Assembly: GCA_015232735.1 (NCBI GenBank)
Contig: JADFZC010000108.1
Location: 1-7,789 of the forward strand
Reading direction: 5' to 3'
Source of the DNA: Oligoflexales bacterium
GTDB taxonomy: Bacteria; Bdellovibrionota; Oligoflexia; Oligoflexales; Oligoflexaceae
DNA: 7,789 nucleotides
A program made the position numbers and the translations under genes. The stretch's first letter is position 1; the number at the start of each line of letters is the position of its first letter. The notes under the pieces were generated by a model. That model was not told where the DNA came from. It saw only the letters and a list, made by a program, of their open reading frames with translations, and made no database searches. Of the stretch, positions 1 to 6,055 are shown piece after piece.

Positions 1-92
1 TCGTCCTTCAGGGCGAGGTTGTTCAAGCTAACCAAAATCAGGAGAGGTTTAAAGCTTCTCCTGATTCGACACCCGGTCCTTCAGGGCCGGGT
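1..92. repeat. Cluster of stem-loops with a repeated 12-base core, possible remnant of an IS200/IS605-type end
   Basis: The 12-mer GTCCTTCAGGGC occurs at 3-14 and again at 76-87, each at the centre of a hairpin with loop TTCA. The first stem is 1-6 with 11-16 and probably continues beyond the window edge; the second is 71-79 with 84-92, 9 bp including one G-T pair. Between them lies a 13-bp stem, 36-48 with 54-66 (three G-T pairs, loop TTAAA). Short hairpins with a CCTTCAGGG-like tip followed by TTCAA (here 22-26) are typical of the right ends of IS200/IS605 elements and the 3' end of TnpB guide RNAs. No tnpA or tnpB is visible, so this is a resemblance only. The hairpins could also be terminators of a gene upstream of the window, but no T-tract follows them. 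Confidence 0.4.
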
Positions 93-140
93 TTACCAAT
101 GATTAAACTCTCTTTTCAGACTTTCCCAAGCAACAATATC

Positions 141-169
141 TTGTCAAAAATTCACATTAGCGCTAAAAG
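141..169 (+). promoter_or_regulatory. Candidate promoter of mtnA
   Basis: TTGTCA at 141-146 (5 of 6 to the -35 consensus) and TAAAAG at 164-169 (4 of 6 to the -10 consensus) are separated by 17 bases. Transcription would start near 176, giving a leader of about 58 bases. I see no SAM-type riboswitch in the leader. The match is modest. Confidence 0.3.
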
Positions 170-233
170 GTAATACCCGGCTTTTTAATTCCTGGACACT
201 GGTGAGATGTATTTCCCAAAGAAAGGAGTGCAC

Positions 234-1292
234 ATGTTTTCTCCCTTGTCGTATCAAAAAGGAACCCTCAAGCTTATTGATCAAAGGCTTCTCCCTGTCA
301 AATCGGAATGGATTTCATGCACAAGCCTTGAGTCAGTGGCTGTTGCTATTGAGACCATGGTGGTCAGGGGGGCTCCGGCGATTGGTTGCACAGCAGCTTA
401 TGGCCTGGCTATTGATGCAAGGAATTCCAAGGAGAATCTTTGGCTGGAATACGAGAAGAAATTCATGCAGGCCTGCCAGCGCCTCTCAAGGACCAGGCCG
501 ACGGCGGTTAACCTGTTTGGTGCCATAAATCAAATAAAGAGGGTTGCTTCGAGATTCGAAATGAATACTCCCATGAGCATTGCGGCTGACAGGATAGAGT
601 CTGAGGCTGAAGCAATATTTCAAAATGACATTCAGACCTGTCATGCTATTGGCAAAAACGGACTTGAACTGGTTAAAAATGAAAAAATAACTGTACTGAC
701 GCATTGCAATGCCGGAGCGCTTGCAACAGCAGGATATGGGACAGCTCTGGGCGTTATCAGGAGTCTTCACGATGCAGGCATGCTGGAGCATGTTTATGCC
801 GATGAAACAAGGCCGTATTTGCAGGGATCAAGGTTGACTTCATTTGAATTATGGGAGGATGGGATCCCAGTAACCCTCAATGTGGATTCGGCAGCCGGGT
901 ACATTATGGCGAATAAAAAAATTGACTGGGTAGTGGTTGGCGCGGACAGGATTGCGGCCAATGGTGATACTGCAAACAAGGTGGGTACCTACAATCTGGC
1001 GGTACTGGCAAAATATCATAATGTCGCATTTTACGTTGCAGCGCCGCTGACCACTTTTGATCTTTCAATAACATCGGGAAGCGGTATTCCGGTCGAGATG
1101 CGTGACTCAATGGAGATAAGTCACATATTTGGAAGCCGGATTGCTCCCGAAGGCATAAACATACTAAATCCTTCCTTTGATGTGACACCACATAATCTCA
1201 TTACCGGAATTATCACCGAACATGGCGTACTGAGGCCTCCGTATACCGATACGATAGCGAGGTTGTTTGATTCTCAAAATGTAAGAAGATAA
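234..1292 (+). CDS. mtnA: S-methyl-5-thioribose-1-phosphate isomerase
   Basis: Converts 5-methylthioribose-1-phosphate to 5-methylthioribulose-1-phosphate in the cytoplasm, the aldose-ketose step of the methionine salvage pathway. The 352-residue product has the full set of family motifs: LKLIDQRLLP near 12-21, RGAPAIG at 45-51, THCNAG at 156-161 with the catalytic cysteine at 158, DETRPYLQGSRLT at 190-202, and GADRI at 236-240 with the catalytic aspartate at 238. These correspond to Cys160 and Asp240 of the Bacillus subtilis enzyme. The paralogous eIF2B-alpha-like proteins lack this exact set, so the call is firm. An in-frame ATG at 207 would add nine residues, but AAAGGAG at 222-228 lies five bases before the ATG at 234 and the family N-terminus fits that start. 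No other salvage gene lies nearby; tRNA-Val follows. Confidence 0.96.
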   Translation: MFSPLSYQKGTLKLIDQRLLPVKSEWISCTSLESVAVAIETMVVRGAPAIGCTAAYGLAIDARNSKENLWLEYEKKFMQACQRLSRTRPTAVNLFGAINQIKRVASRFEMNTPMSIAADRIESEAEAIFQNDIQTCHAIGKNGLELVKNEKITVLTHCNAGALATAGYGTALGVIRSLHDAGMLEHVYADETRPYLQGSRLTSFELWEDGIPVTLNVDSAAGYIMANKKIDWVVVGADRIAANGDTANKVGTYNLAVLAKYHNVAFYVAAPLTTFDLSITSGSGIPVEMRDSMEISHIFGSRIAPEGINILNPSFDVTPHNLITGIITEHGVLRPPYTDTIARLFDSQNVRR

Positions 1293-1300
1293 ACTCGCTA

Positions 1301-1329
1301 TTGACATAAGCTCGTTTTTTTGAAATAAA
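1301..1329 (+). promoter_or_regulatory. Promoter of tRNA-Val
   Basis: A perfect TTGACA (1301-1306) and AATAAA (1324-1329, 4 of 6 to TATAAT) are 17 bases apart. They sit 8 bases after the mtnA stop and about 33 bases before the mature tRNA, so the tRNA is probably transcribed independently of mtnA. Confidence 0.5.
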
Positions 1330-1361
1330 TCCCATCTCTTGGTGCAAAACCAGCAGGCGGG

Positions 1362-1435
1362 GGGGGCGTAGCTCAGTTGGCTAGAGCGCTGCCCTTACAA
1401 GGCAGAAGTCCGCGGTTCGAGACCGTGCGCCCCCA
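1362..1435 (+). tRNA. tRNA-Val (anticodon TAC)
   Basis: A 74-base cloverleaf. Acceptor 1362-1368 (GGGGGCG) pairs perfectly with 1428-1434 (CGCCCCC). The D stem is GCTC/GAGC. The anticodon stem is CTGCC/GGCAG around loop CTTACAA, with TAC at 1396-1398, reading GTA and related valine codons. The T stem 1411-1415 pairs with 1423-1427 with one G-T pair around TTCGAGA. The discriminator is A1435 and CCA is not encoded, so the 3' end must be added by CCA transferase. Confidence 0.97.
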
Positions 1436-1449
1436 CTTTCATGCAGAAA

Positions 1450-1469
1450 CGATTCCGGTTCAGGAATCG
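1450..1469 (+). terminator. Stem-loop after tRNA-Val, weak terminator candidate
   Basis: CGATTCC (1450-1456) and GGAATCG (1463-1469) form a perfect 7-bp stem with a 6-base loop, 14 bases after the tRNA. What follows is A-rich rather than T-rich, so it is not a canonical Rho-independent terminator. It may serve in 3' processing or simply be a hairpin. Confidence 0.35.
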
Positions 1470-1625
1470 ACTAAAAAATTTGATTTCGGCTGATTTTTCA
1501 TGACTTTCCCAAATGGAAGCAAATTCATCGATATCCGGTTTTGAATACCGTAGTTACAAATAATTTAATATTTTTATCACAAGCCACTAAAATTCTTCCA
1601 GGTATTAACAATATTTTTTTATTTA

Positions 1626-1655
1626 TTGACAAAAATTTATTTGTCGTTTTATTTT
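1626..1655 (+). promoter_or_regulatory. Candidate promoter with overlapping palindromic operator for the zinc-ribbon gene
   Basis: TTGACA at 1626-1631 and TATTTT at 1650-1655 (5 of 6) are 18 bases apart, within a very AT-rich stretch. A palindrome, GACAAA (1628-1633) and TTTGTC (1640-1645) separated by AATTTA, covers the -35 box, where a dimeric regulator would block polymerase. The start site would be about 50 bases before the ATG at 1709. The rest of the 1436-1708 spacer shows no other feature beyond the stem-loop after the tRNA. Confidence 0.4.
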
Positions 1656-1708
1656 TTGAGCACAAAAATTAGCTTGGTTTTATAAATAGTCTGCTGGAGC
1701 TTTCTTCA

Positions 1709-1909
1709 ATGGAGCAATTAAAAAGTCAGATTGTAGGGTTTGTCAATAAAGTAATGAAACATAATCCTGTCGGATGGTATCTGGATGCCAAGAAACAGGT
1801 TGAAAATCTCGGCAAGGCAAGGCACCCATGTCCTGTATGCGGTCAGCCGGGGGTAAAATATCCTGCGATATGCATACATTGCAGGTGTACCGGGGTGCCG
1901 GAAAACTGA
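1709..1909 (+). CDS. Small zinc-ribbon protein, function unknown
   Basis: A 66-residue product I do not recognise as a named family. Residues 1-35 look like an amphipathic, basic helical segment. The C-terminal half carries Cys41-x2-Cys44 (CPVC) and Cys55-x2-Cys58 (CIHC) plus Cys60, a plausible zinc ribbon of the kind seen in small nucleic-acid or protein-binding factors. GGAG at 1696-1699 stands nine bases before the ATG, and a credible promoter lies upstream. Its stop is only eight bases from the end of the convergent lipoprotein gene, with no clear terminator between, so the two transcripts probably overlap. Coding status rests on the zinc motif and start signals. Confidence 0.65.
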   Translation: MEQLKSQIVGFVNKVMKHNPVGWYLDAKKQVENLGKARHPCPVCGQPGVKYPAICIHCRCTGVPEN

Positions 1910-1917
1910 TTTTCAGG

Positions 1918-2901
1918 CTACATAATGGAAGGTCCGTCAGTTGCTTCTCCATCTTTCTCGCAGTGCGCCCGTATTTGAAAACCGGAAGGAGGATCCACTT
2001 TGATATTGGGACAGGCCTCAAAGGTTTTTGAAGAGCTGTTTTTGCATAGATATCTTAATTTTCCCCTGCAGTCATTCTCCCGAATAAGCCCGTAGTGAAA
2101 GAAATTTCCGATGTTCCTTTTTTTAAGAGCCAGGAGTAAATAATCCGGTTTTACTCCATAAAAAGACAAATCCAGCGTATCACTCAAAGTATCGGATTCT
2201 TCACATATCGCCTTAATTGATATGTGCTGAAATCCGTCTATTATCTCCCTTGGGGACAGGGAAATCTCAGGAAGGTTGTTCTTATTGCAGAGGCTCCAGA
2301 TGTTTGCTGTTCGTGAACATAGGTATCTCGCTTTGCAGACGGTTGAAGCTGAGAGATAGAATTTGAATTCAAGCGGTTTTGTCTTATCTACGTTTGATCC
2401 CTGTTTAAAATTGATGGAATCCCCTGCCAGCGTGAGTTTCGGATGTCTTGAGCTGCCCTCGGAAGGCTTGGTTATGGATATCAGTTCACCATTCTTGATT
2501 TGGAATCTTACCTCGGAAGTCACCGGGAACCGGTCCTCGAACTCGATTGAGAAAATCACATTATAAATTCCCGGATTTGAAGCCTTGAGACTGATTCCGT
2601 TCAGGCAATCTTTTTCCATCTGTCCATTTATAAGGCAATTGGAGATTTTGATTTTGCCTTCAGGGATTCTTATCGGACGAACGATAACATGATCGTTTGA
2701 TTTGGATACATCGAGACTGAATGCAGTGGAATTTTCACCGTTTTCCGATACTACAAACTCGACGTTCTTTTTATCAGTGGATTTTTTTTCTTTAGTGCAG
2801 CCGGCCTGTCCTGCGCAAAATAAGGTAAGCAACATGATTACTTTGATAAAACCCGGTTTTCCAGACCCAAGTGAACGTTTTTTCTGGTACATGCAATTCA
2901 T
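1918..2901 (-). CDS. Probable secreted lipoprotein with a duplicated four-cysteine module
   Basis: A 327-residue protein of unknown function. The N-terminus has a basic region (KK at 7-8, K15, K20), a hydrophobic core at 20-30 (VIMLLTLF) and AGC ending at Cys35, a near-lipobox whose -3 residue (Gln) is atypical; a KEKK tail follows. It is therefore exported and perhaps lipid-anchored. Residues about 45-145 look beta-rich (GIYNVIFSIEFEDRFPVTSEVRF), like an Ig-type domain. The C-terminal half holds two similar units: Cys189, Tyr-Leu-Cys195, Cys205, Gly-Phe224, Cys233-Glu, and Cys278, Tyr-Leu-Cys286, Cys297, Gly-Phe308, Cys314-Glu. Paired cysteines in an exported protein suggest disulfides. The start could also be Met4; no strong Shine-Dalgarno is seen for either. 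It stands alone, convergent with the zinc-ribbon gene and divergent from nfeD. Confidence 0.75.
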   Translation of the reverse strand: MNCMYQKKRSLGSGKPGFIKVIMLLTLFCAGQAGCTKEKKSTDKKNVEFVVSENGENSTAFSLDVSKSNDHVIVRPIRIPEGKIKISNCLINGQMEKDCLNGISLKASNPGIYNVIFSIEFEDRFPVTSEVRFQIKNGELISITKPSEGSSRHPKLTLAGDSINFKQGSNVDKTKPLEFKFYLSASTVCKARYLCSRTANIWSLCNKNNLPEISLSPREIIDGFQHISIKAICEESDTLSDTLDLSFYGVKPDYLLLALKKRNIGNFFHYGLIRENDCRGKLRYLCKNSSSKTFEACPNIKVDPPSGFQIRAHCEKDGEATDGPSIM

Positions 2902-3037
2902 CGTTTATCCATTCGCGACAGGTTGGCAGAAAAAGCCTGCTTGGATCCCCTAACATCCTGAAAGAGGACACCAGGGGTATGGACAGCAACTTCTATTCCA
3001 ATGCTAACATTTTATTAATAATGTAATTTATTTCATA

Positions 3038-3066
3038 ATTAGTGATATGATTGCAAAATGTGTCAA
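3038..3066 (-). promoter_or_regulatory. Candidate promoter of the lipoprotein gene
   Basis: On the minus strand, TTGACA (3066-3061) is followed after 17 bases by ACTAAT (3043-3038, 4 of 6). The 5' leader would be about 130 bases. The -35 box lies inside a long palindrome. The same palindrome also creates a TTGACA on the plus strand (3072-3077), but there no acceptable -10 follows. Confidence 0.35.
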
Positions 3067-3082
3067 CAGATTTGACACATTT
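3056..3082. promoter_or_regulatory. 27-base perfect palindrome, candidate operator
   Basis: AAATGTGTCAA (3056-3066) and TTGACACATTT (3072-3082) are exact inverted copies of 11 bases separated by CAGAT. It lies in the divergent spacer, 155 bases from the lipoprotein start and 211 bases from the nfeD start. The size and symmetry fit a binding site for a dimeric helix-turn-helix regulator. It is not followed by a T-tract and is unlikely to be a terminator. Confidence 0.5.
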
Positions 3083-3184
3083 GGATAAACATTCGATTTG
3101 ATGTTCGTTAGTTTTGGATTAATTTATGCGTGGAGCAACTGCTTTTGCATGGAGGGATCTGGTTGTGGCGGTATGAATCATTGA

Positions 3185-3249
3185 AGTGAGGTCTTTTTAC
3201 CCTCACTGTTTATTGTAACGGGATAGCTGCTGGTGCATTTTCCACCAGC
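3185..3249 (+). other. Two stem-loops in the leader region before nfeD
   Basis: AGTGAGG (3185-3191) pairs with CCTCACT (3201-3207) around a T-rich loop, and GCTGGTG (3229-3235) pairs with CACCAGC (3243-3249) around CATTTTC. Both are perfect 7-bp stems and the second ends 44 bases before the nfeD start. They may shape the mRNA leader. Neither has a following T-tract. No convincing sigma-70 promoter for nfeD was found in 3083-3280; the TATAAT at 3275-3280 abuts the ribosome binding site and is probably chance. Confidence 0.35.
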
Positions 3250-3293
3250 GATCAGTATGAAATTGTTCTAATAATATAATAAGGAGCATGATA

Positions 3294-4637
3294 ATGCGTT
3301 TAACTCTGACAGCCATGCTTTTACTCTTTTTTGCCCTACCCTTCACTAACAGGGAAGCTTTTTCATTGGATGAAATGAAAGATCAGAAGGTATCCTGGCT
3401 TAAAGTATCAATCGGCATAATTGGCACGGCCTCCGACGACATACTTTTTGAGGCCATATCGGAGGTTAAAAACAAGGGGTATTCGGGTCTTTTGGTCATT
3501 TTGGATACCCCGGGCGGTTCCCTCGATTCGACCAGATCCATGGTCCAGAACATTATGAAGGCCCCATTTCCTGTTGTTGTTTGGGTTGGCCCGGGCGGAG
3601 CAAGGGCTGGAAGTGCCGGTGCTTTTATCACTCTTTCAGCACACATTGCATCCATGGCACCCGGAACCAATATTGGTGCTGCCCATCCTATTGAGGCTAC
3701 TGGAAAGGATATTGAAAAGGGTGAGGCAAAAAGGAAAGTTGAAAATGATACGGCAGCCTTTATGGAGTCAATTGCGGAAACCAGGGGAAGGAACACTGAG
3801 ATGGCGGTATCATTTGTCATCAATTCATTATCTGTTACTTCAAGCGAGGCACTTGAGAACAAAGTGATAGATCTCATTTCTCCTAACGTGGAGACACTTT
3901 TCTCGCAGATAAATAACAGGGAGGTTACTCTGGAGGGAGGGAAAAAAACGACCATCAGGACGACAGGTGCAAGTGTCATCGAATTTCAGAAGAGCATGAG
4001 GCATCAGTTTTTGGAGATACTTTCAAATCCGAATCTCTTTTATCTGCTTTTCATTGTGGGGATAATCGGAATTGGGTTTGAACTTACCCACCCGGGAGTT
4101 GTCTTTCCGGGGGTTATAGGCGGAATATGCATGGTTCTTGCCTTGATTGCCACATCGGTGCTGCCTATAAACTTTGGCGGACTTGTTCTTATACTCATAA
4201 GTATAGCGTTCATGGTCGGTGAGATTTTCCTTCCAAGCTTTGGTGTGCTGGGTATTGGCGGATTTATTGCTTTCATCATCGGTTCTCTTCTTCTTATAGA
4301 TCCCAAAAACGAACTTGGTCTCAGACTGTCCCTATCGGTAATACTTCCGGGGGCTCTGACAATAGCCGGCTTCGGTGCGCTTATCGGTTATCTTGTTCTT
4401 CGTTCGGCGCGTTCAAAGGTTGTTTCCGGCGTGGAGGGGATGGTTGGTCTTAAGGGGCATGTCCTGAATGATTTTGAAAACGGCACAGGGAAGGTCAGAA
4501 TCACCGGAGAGATATGGAAAGCCAGAGCTGACGGAGGTTCTGCATTGAGGAAGGGTGACCAGATAGTTGTGTCCGGAATAAATGGGCTTGAACTTTCGGT
4601 CAAATCAAGCGAAGATCATAAGCCCGGTGAGCCGTGA
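3294..4637 (+). CDS. nfeD: NfeD-family membrane-bound serine protease (ClpP class)
   Basis: A 447-residue long-form NfeD protein. The order is a signal or anchor segment (about 4-24), a ClpP-like protease domain (about 34-235), four or five membrane segments (about 248-370) and a C-terminal OB-fold NfeD domain (about 376-438). The protease has LDTPGG at 70-75, the serine nucleophile in AGSAG at Ser107, MAPGTNIGAAHP at 121-132, and a lysine before VENDTAAF at Lys148. These match the Ser97/Lys138 dyad of the Pyrococcus homologue PH1510, which cleaves its partner stomatin. The earlier ATG at 3288 is only one base from AAGGAG (3281-3286); the ATG at 3294 has a proper 7-base spacing and is preferred. 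It is followed after 43 bases by the slipin gene, the expected operon partner, and the pair probably acts in membrane quality control. Confidence 0.93.
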   Translation: MRLTLTAMLLLFFALPFTNREAFSLDEMKDQKVSWLKVSIGIIGTASDDILFEAISEVKNKGYSGLLVILDTPGGSLDSTRSMVQNIMKAPFPVVVWVGPGGARAGSAGAFITLSAHIASMAPGTNIGAAHPIEATGKDIEKGEAKRKVENDTAAFMESIAETRGRNTEMAVSFVINSLSVTSSEALENKVIDLISPNVETLFSQINNREVTLEGGKKTTIRTTGASVIEFQKSMRHQFLEILSNPNLFYLLFIVGIIGIGFELTHPGVVFPGVIGGICMVLALIATSVLPINFGGLVLILISIAFMVGEIFLPSFGVLGIGGFIAFIIGSLLLIDPKNELGLRLSLSVILPGALTIAGFGALIGYLVLRSARSKVVSGVEGMVGLKGHVLNDFENGTGKVRITGEIWKARADGGSALRKGDQIVVSGINGLELSVKSSEDHKPGEP

Positions 4638-4680
4638 GGCAAAAAGAAAAGTTAAACAATATATTTGAGAGGTTACCTAT

Positions 4681-5457
4681 ATGGGCTTAGATTTTGGTTT
4701 TATTATTGTGGTGATGATTGTCGTAGTCCTTATTTCGATGAGCATCCGCATTATCTCAGAATATGACAGGGCCATCATTTTCAGGTTTGGAAGGGCGCTT
4801 TCGGCACCAAAGGGGCCTGGAATAATTTTCATGATCCCTATTGTGGATAAGATAGAGGCAAAGGTGTCGATAAGGACAATCACCATGGATATTACCCCGC
4901 AGGACATCATTACAAGGGATAATATAAGTCTCAAGGTGAACGCGGTGCTGTATTTCAAAGTGGTGGATCCGATGAAGGCTATACTGAATGTGGAGAATTA
5001 CCTGTATGCCACGAGCCAGCTTTCACAGACACACCTTCGGTCCATTCTCGGCGAACATATGCTCGATCAGATATTGACCGAAAGGGACAACATTAACGAG
5101 AGGCTTCAGACGATTCTCGATCAAAATACCGATCCGTGGGGAATCAAGGTTGTAGCAGTCGAGATAAAACACGTTGACCTGCCGGCAGAGCAGCAAAGGG
5201 CGATGTCAAAACAGGCCGAGGCAGAAAGGGAAAAGAGGGCGAAGATCATCTCTGCCGAAGGGGAACTTCAATCCGCGACAAAATTGAAGGAGGCGAGCGA
5301 TATCATGTCGACCAACCCGATTACGCTCCAGTTAAGGTATCTTCAGACGATTTCTGATATGGCTACAGAGCAGAATACGAGGTTTATCATATTCCCCGTA
5401 CCTTTCGACCTGCTAAAGGGGTTTAAAAACCTGGGTGATTTTTCGAAGGAAACGTAA
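4681..5457 (+). CDS. Slipin / stomatin-like SPFH-domain protein
   Basis: A 258-residue membrane scaffold protein. One hydrophobic helix (about 6-23) is followed by the SPFH domain, beginning [12 protein letters not shown] at 27-38 and containing [14 protein letters not shown] at 45-58 and [16 protein letters not shown] at 153-168. A charged coiled-coil region with [13 protein letters not shown] spans about 178-210. A hydrophobic C-terminal stretch, [13 protein letters not shown] (233-245), is in the region where archaeal stomatin PH1511 is cut by its NfeD protease. Proteins of this family form large membrane rings that organise lipid domains. GAGAGG at 4667-4672 sits eight bases before the ATG. 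Position directly after nfeD supports co-transcription. Length is normal for the bacterial/archaeal slipin group; it is not an HflK, HflC or floT-type protein. Confidence 0.93.
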   Translation: MGLDFGFIIVVMIVVVLISMSIRIISEYDRAIIFRFGRALSAPKGPGIIFMIPIVDKIEAKVSIRTITMDITPQDIITRDNISLKVNAVLYFKVVDPMKAILNVENYLYATSQLSQTHLRSILGEHMLDQILTERDNINERLQTILDQNTDPWGIKVVAVEIKHVDLPAEQQRAMSKQAEAEREKRAKIISAEGELQSATKLKEASDIMSTNPITLQLRYLQTISDMATEQNTRFIIFPVPFDLLKGFKNLGDFSKET

Positions 5458-5478
5458 AAAAGGTTTGGAAAGTGTGCC

Positions 5479-5495
5479 GGATGAATGAAGCATCC
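5479..5495 (+). terminator. Small stem-loop after the nfeD-slipin operon
   Basis: GGATG (5479-5483) pairs with CATCC (5491-5495) around a 7-base loop, 21 bases after the slipin stop. The stem is short and there is no clean T-run directly after it, so terminator activity is doubtful. Confidence 0.2.
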
Positions 5496-5529
5496 TGCTT
5501 ATTTGACAAGAACTTTTTTCATCTTTTGG

Positions 5530-5558
5530 TTGACTTTTTGTCTGAAAATCTTTATACG
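5530..5558 (+). promoter_or_regulatory. Promoter of tRNA-Met
   Basis: TTGACT (5530-5535) and TATACG (5553-5558) are 17 bases apart, with the expected start near 5565, about 17 bases before the mature tRNA. The spacing and the position just upstream of a stable RNA make this one of the better promoters in the window. Confidence 0.55.
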
Positions 5559-5581
5559 GAATGTCTTACAATTTTTACAAT

Positions 5582-5655
5582 GGCGAGGTAGCTCAGCCGG
5601 TTAGAGCGCGTGATTCATAATCACGAGGTCGGCGGTTCAAGACCGCCTCTCGCTA
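5582..5655 (+). tRNA. tRNA-Met (anticodon CAT, elongator type)
   Basis: A 74-base cloverleaf. Acceptor GGCGAGG (5582-5588) pairs with TCTCGCT (5648-5654), with G-T pairs at both ends. The D stem is GCTC/GAGC. The anticodon stem is CGTGA/TCACG around TTCATAA, with CAT at 5616-5618. The T stem GGCGG/CCGCC encloses TTCAAGA. It lacks the three G-C pairs in the anticodon stem that mark initiator tRNA, so it is elongator Met; a lysidine-modified tRNA-Ile2 also has CAT, but the body resembles known elongator Met genes. CCA is not encoded. A MITE-like element begins 10 bases after its 3' end. Confidence 0.93.
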
Positions 5656-5665
5656 TTTGGAGAAT

Positions 5666-5921
5666 GGGGACACATGACGTTACCCGTGAGATTGAATTAT
5701 GTCTATAGGGGTTACTTATAATCCTGAAAGAAATTGGAATATTCATATGCTTGGAAATGTTGCAAGGATATGAGATAATGACAAGGCATTCCTGAATACG
5801 AAAATTCGTTTTTGCTGTATTTTCTCAACAAAATGCACGGAGTTTTTTTGCAAAGGGACTATATAAAAACCTGAGTGAAGCACAGGCAAGCCTTGTAGAT
5901 AGGGTAACGTCGTGTGTCCCC
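5666..5921 (+). mobile_element. MITE-like element, copy A
   Basis: A 256-bp non-autonomous element. Its ends are near-perfect inverted repeats, GGGGACACAYGACGTTACCC, at 5666-5685 and 5902-5921 (inverted), differing at one base. It matches the copy at 7436-7696 in the same orientation with about 17 substitutions and one 5-base gap near 5760, roughly 93% identity. It contains no intact open reading frame of its own; reading frames on the minus strand run through it but are not convincing. The TGTGTCCCC ends recall elements mobilised by Y1-type (IS200-like/RAYT) transposases, but no transposase is in the window, so the mobilising family is a guess. It fills most of the spacer between tRNA-Met and the ATPase gene. 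Confidence 0.8.
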
Positions 5922-5985
5922 AATAACTGAGATAGGGTAACGTCGTGTGTCCCCAATAACCCCCAATAACTGTGTCCCCAATAAC
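5898..5985 (+). repeat. Tandemly repeated right-end tips of the MITE
   Basis: The 30-base right tip of copy A (5898-5927) is repeated exactly at 5931-5960 after a 3-base spacer. Two shorter tips follow: CCCCAATAAC at 5961-5970 and TGTGTCCCCAATAAC at 5971-5985. In total CCCCAATAAC occurs four times, at 5918, 5951, 5961 and 5976. This looks like ends left by repeated insertions at the same border, or by slippage. Confidence 0.85.
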
Positions 5986-6002
5986 TACATTAAATATTTG
6001 AC

Positions 6003-6055
6003 AAAAACACCCCCATAAAATAGCCTTATACTTGCAGTAAAAGGGGGGTGTATTT
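6003..6055 (+). promoter_or_regulatory. Inverted repeat that can mask the ATPase ribosome binding site
   Basis: ACACCCCC (6007-6014) is the exact complement of GGGGGTGT (6044-6051), which contains the Shine-Dalgarno of the following gene. After one mismatch the pairing continues with AAA (6003-6005) and TTT (6053-6055), covering part of the start codon. The loop is 29 bases. If transcription begins upstream of 6003, the mRNA can fold with its ribosome binding site closed. A TTGACA at 5998-6003 has no well-placed -10, so the promoter is unknown. Confidence 0.45.

Noticed and set aside
101..233. SAM riboswitch before mtnA
   Set aside because: Methionine salvage genes can carry one, but I see no conserved S-box helices and the leader would be only about 58 bases.
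202..528. Second plus-strand frame overlapping mtnA
   Set aside because: It is out of frame with mtnA, has no family resemblance, and mtnA has strong catalytic motifs throughout the same bases.
2792..2989. Minus-strand 65-codon frame overlapping the lipoprotein start
   Set aside because: It overlaps the signal-peptide region in another frame and shows no motif or ribosome binding site.
3275..3280. Perfect TATAAT just before the nfeD ribosome binding site
   Set aside because: It abuts AAGGAG, so transcription would start at about the start codon and exclude the Shine-Dalgarno; no -35 is correctly spaced.
3383..3979. Minus-strand 198-codon frame antisense to nfeD
   Set aside because: It lies wholly within the protease domain of a well-supported gene and has no recognisable motifs or ribosome binding site.
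5898..5985. Possible CRISPR-like array
   Set aside because: The units are separated by 3 or 0 bases rather than unique spacers and are clearly truncated copies of the MITE end.
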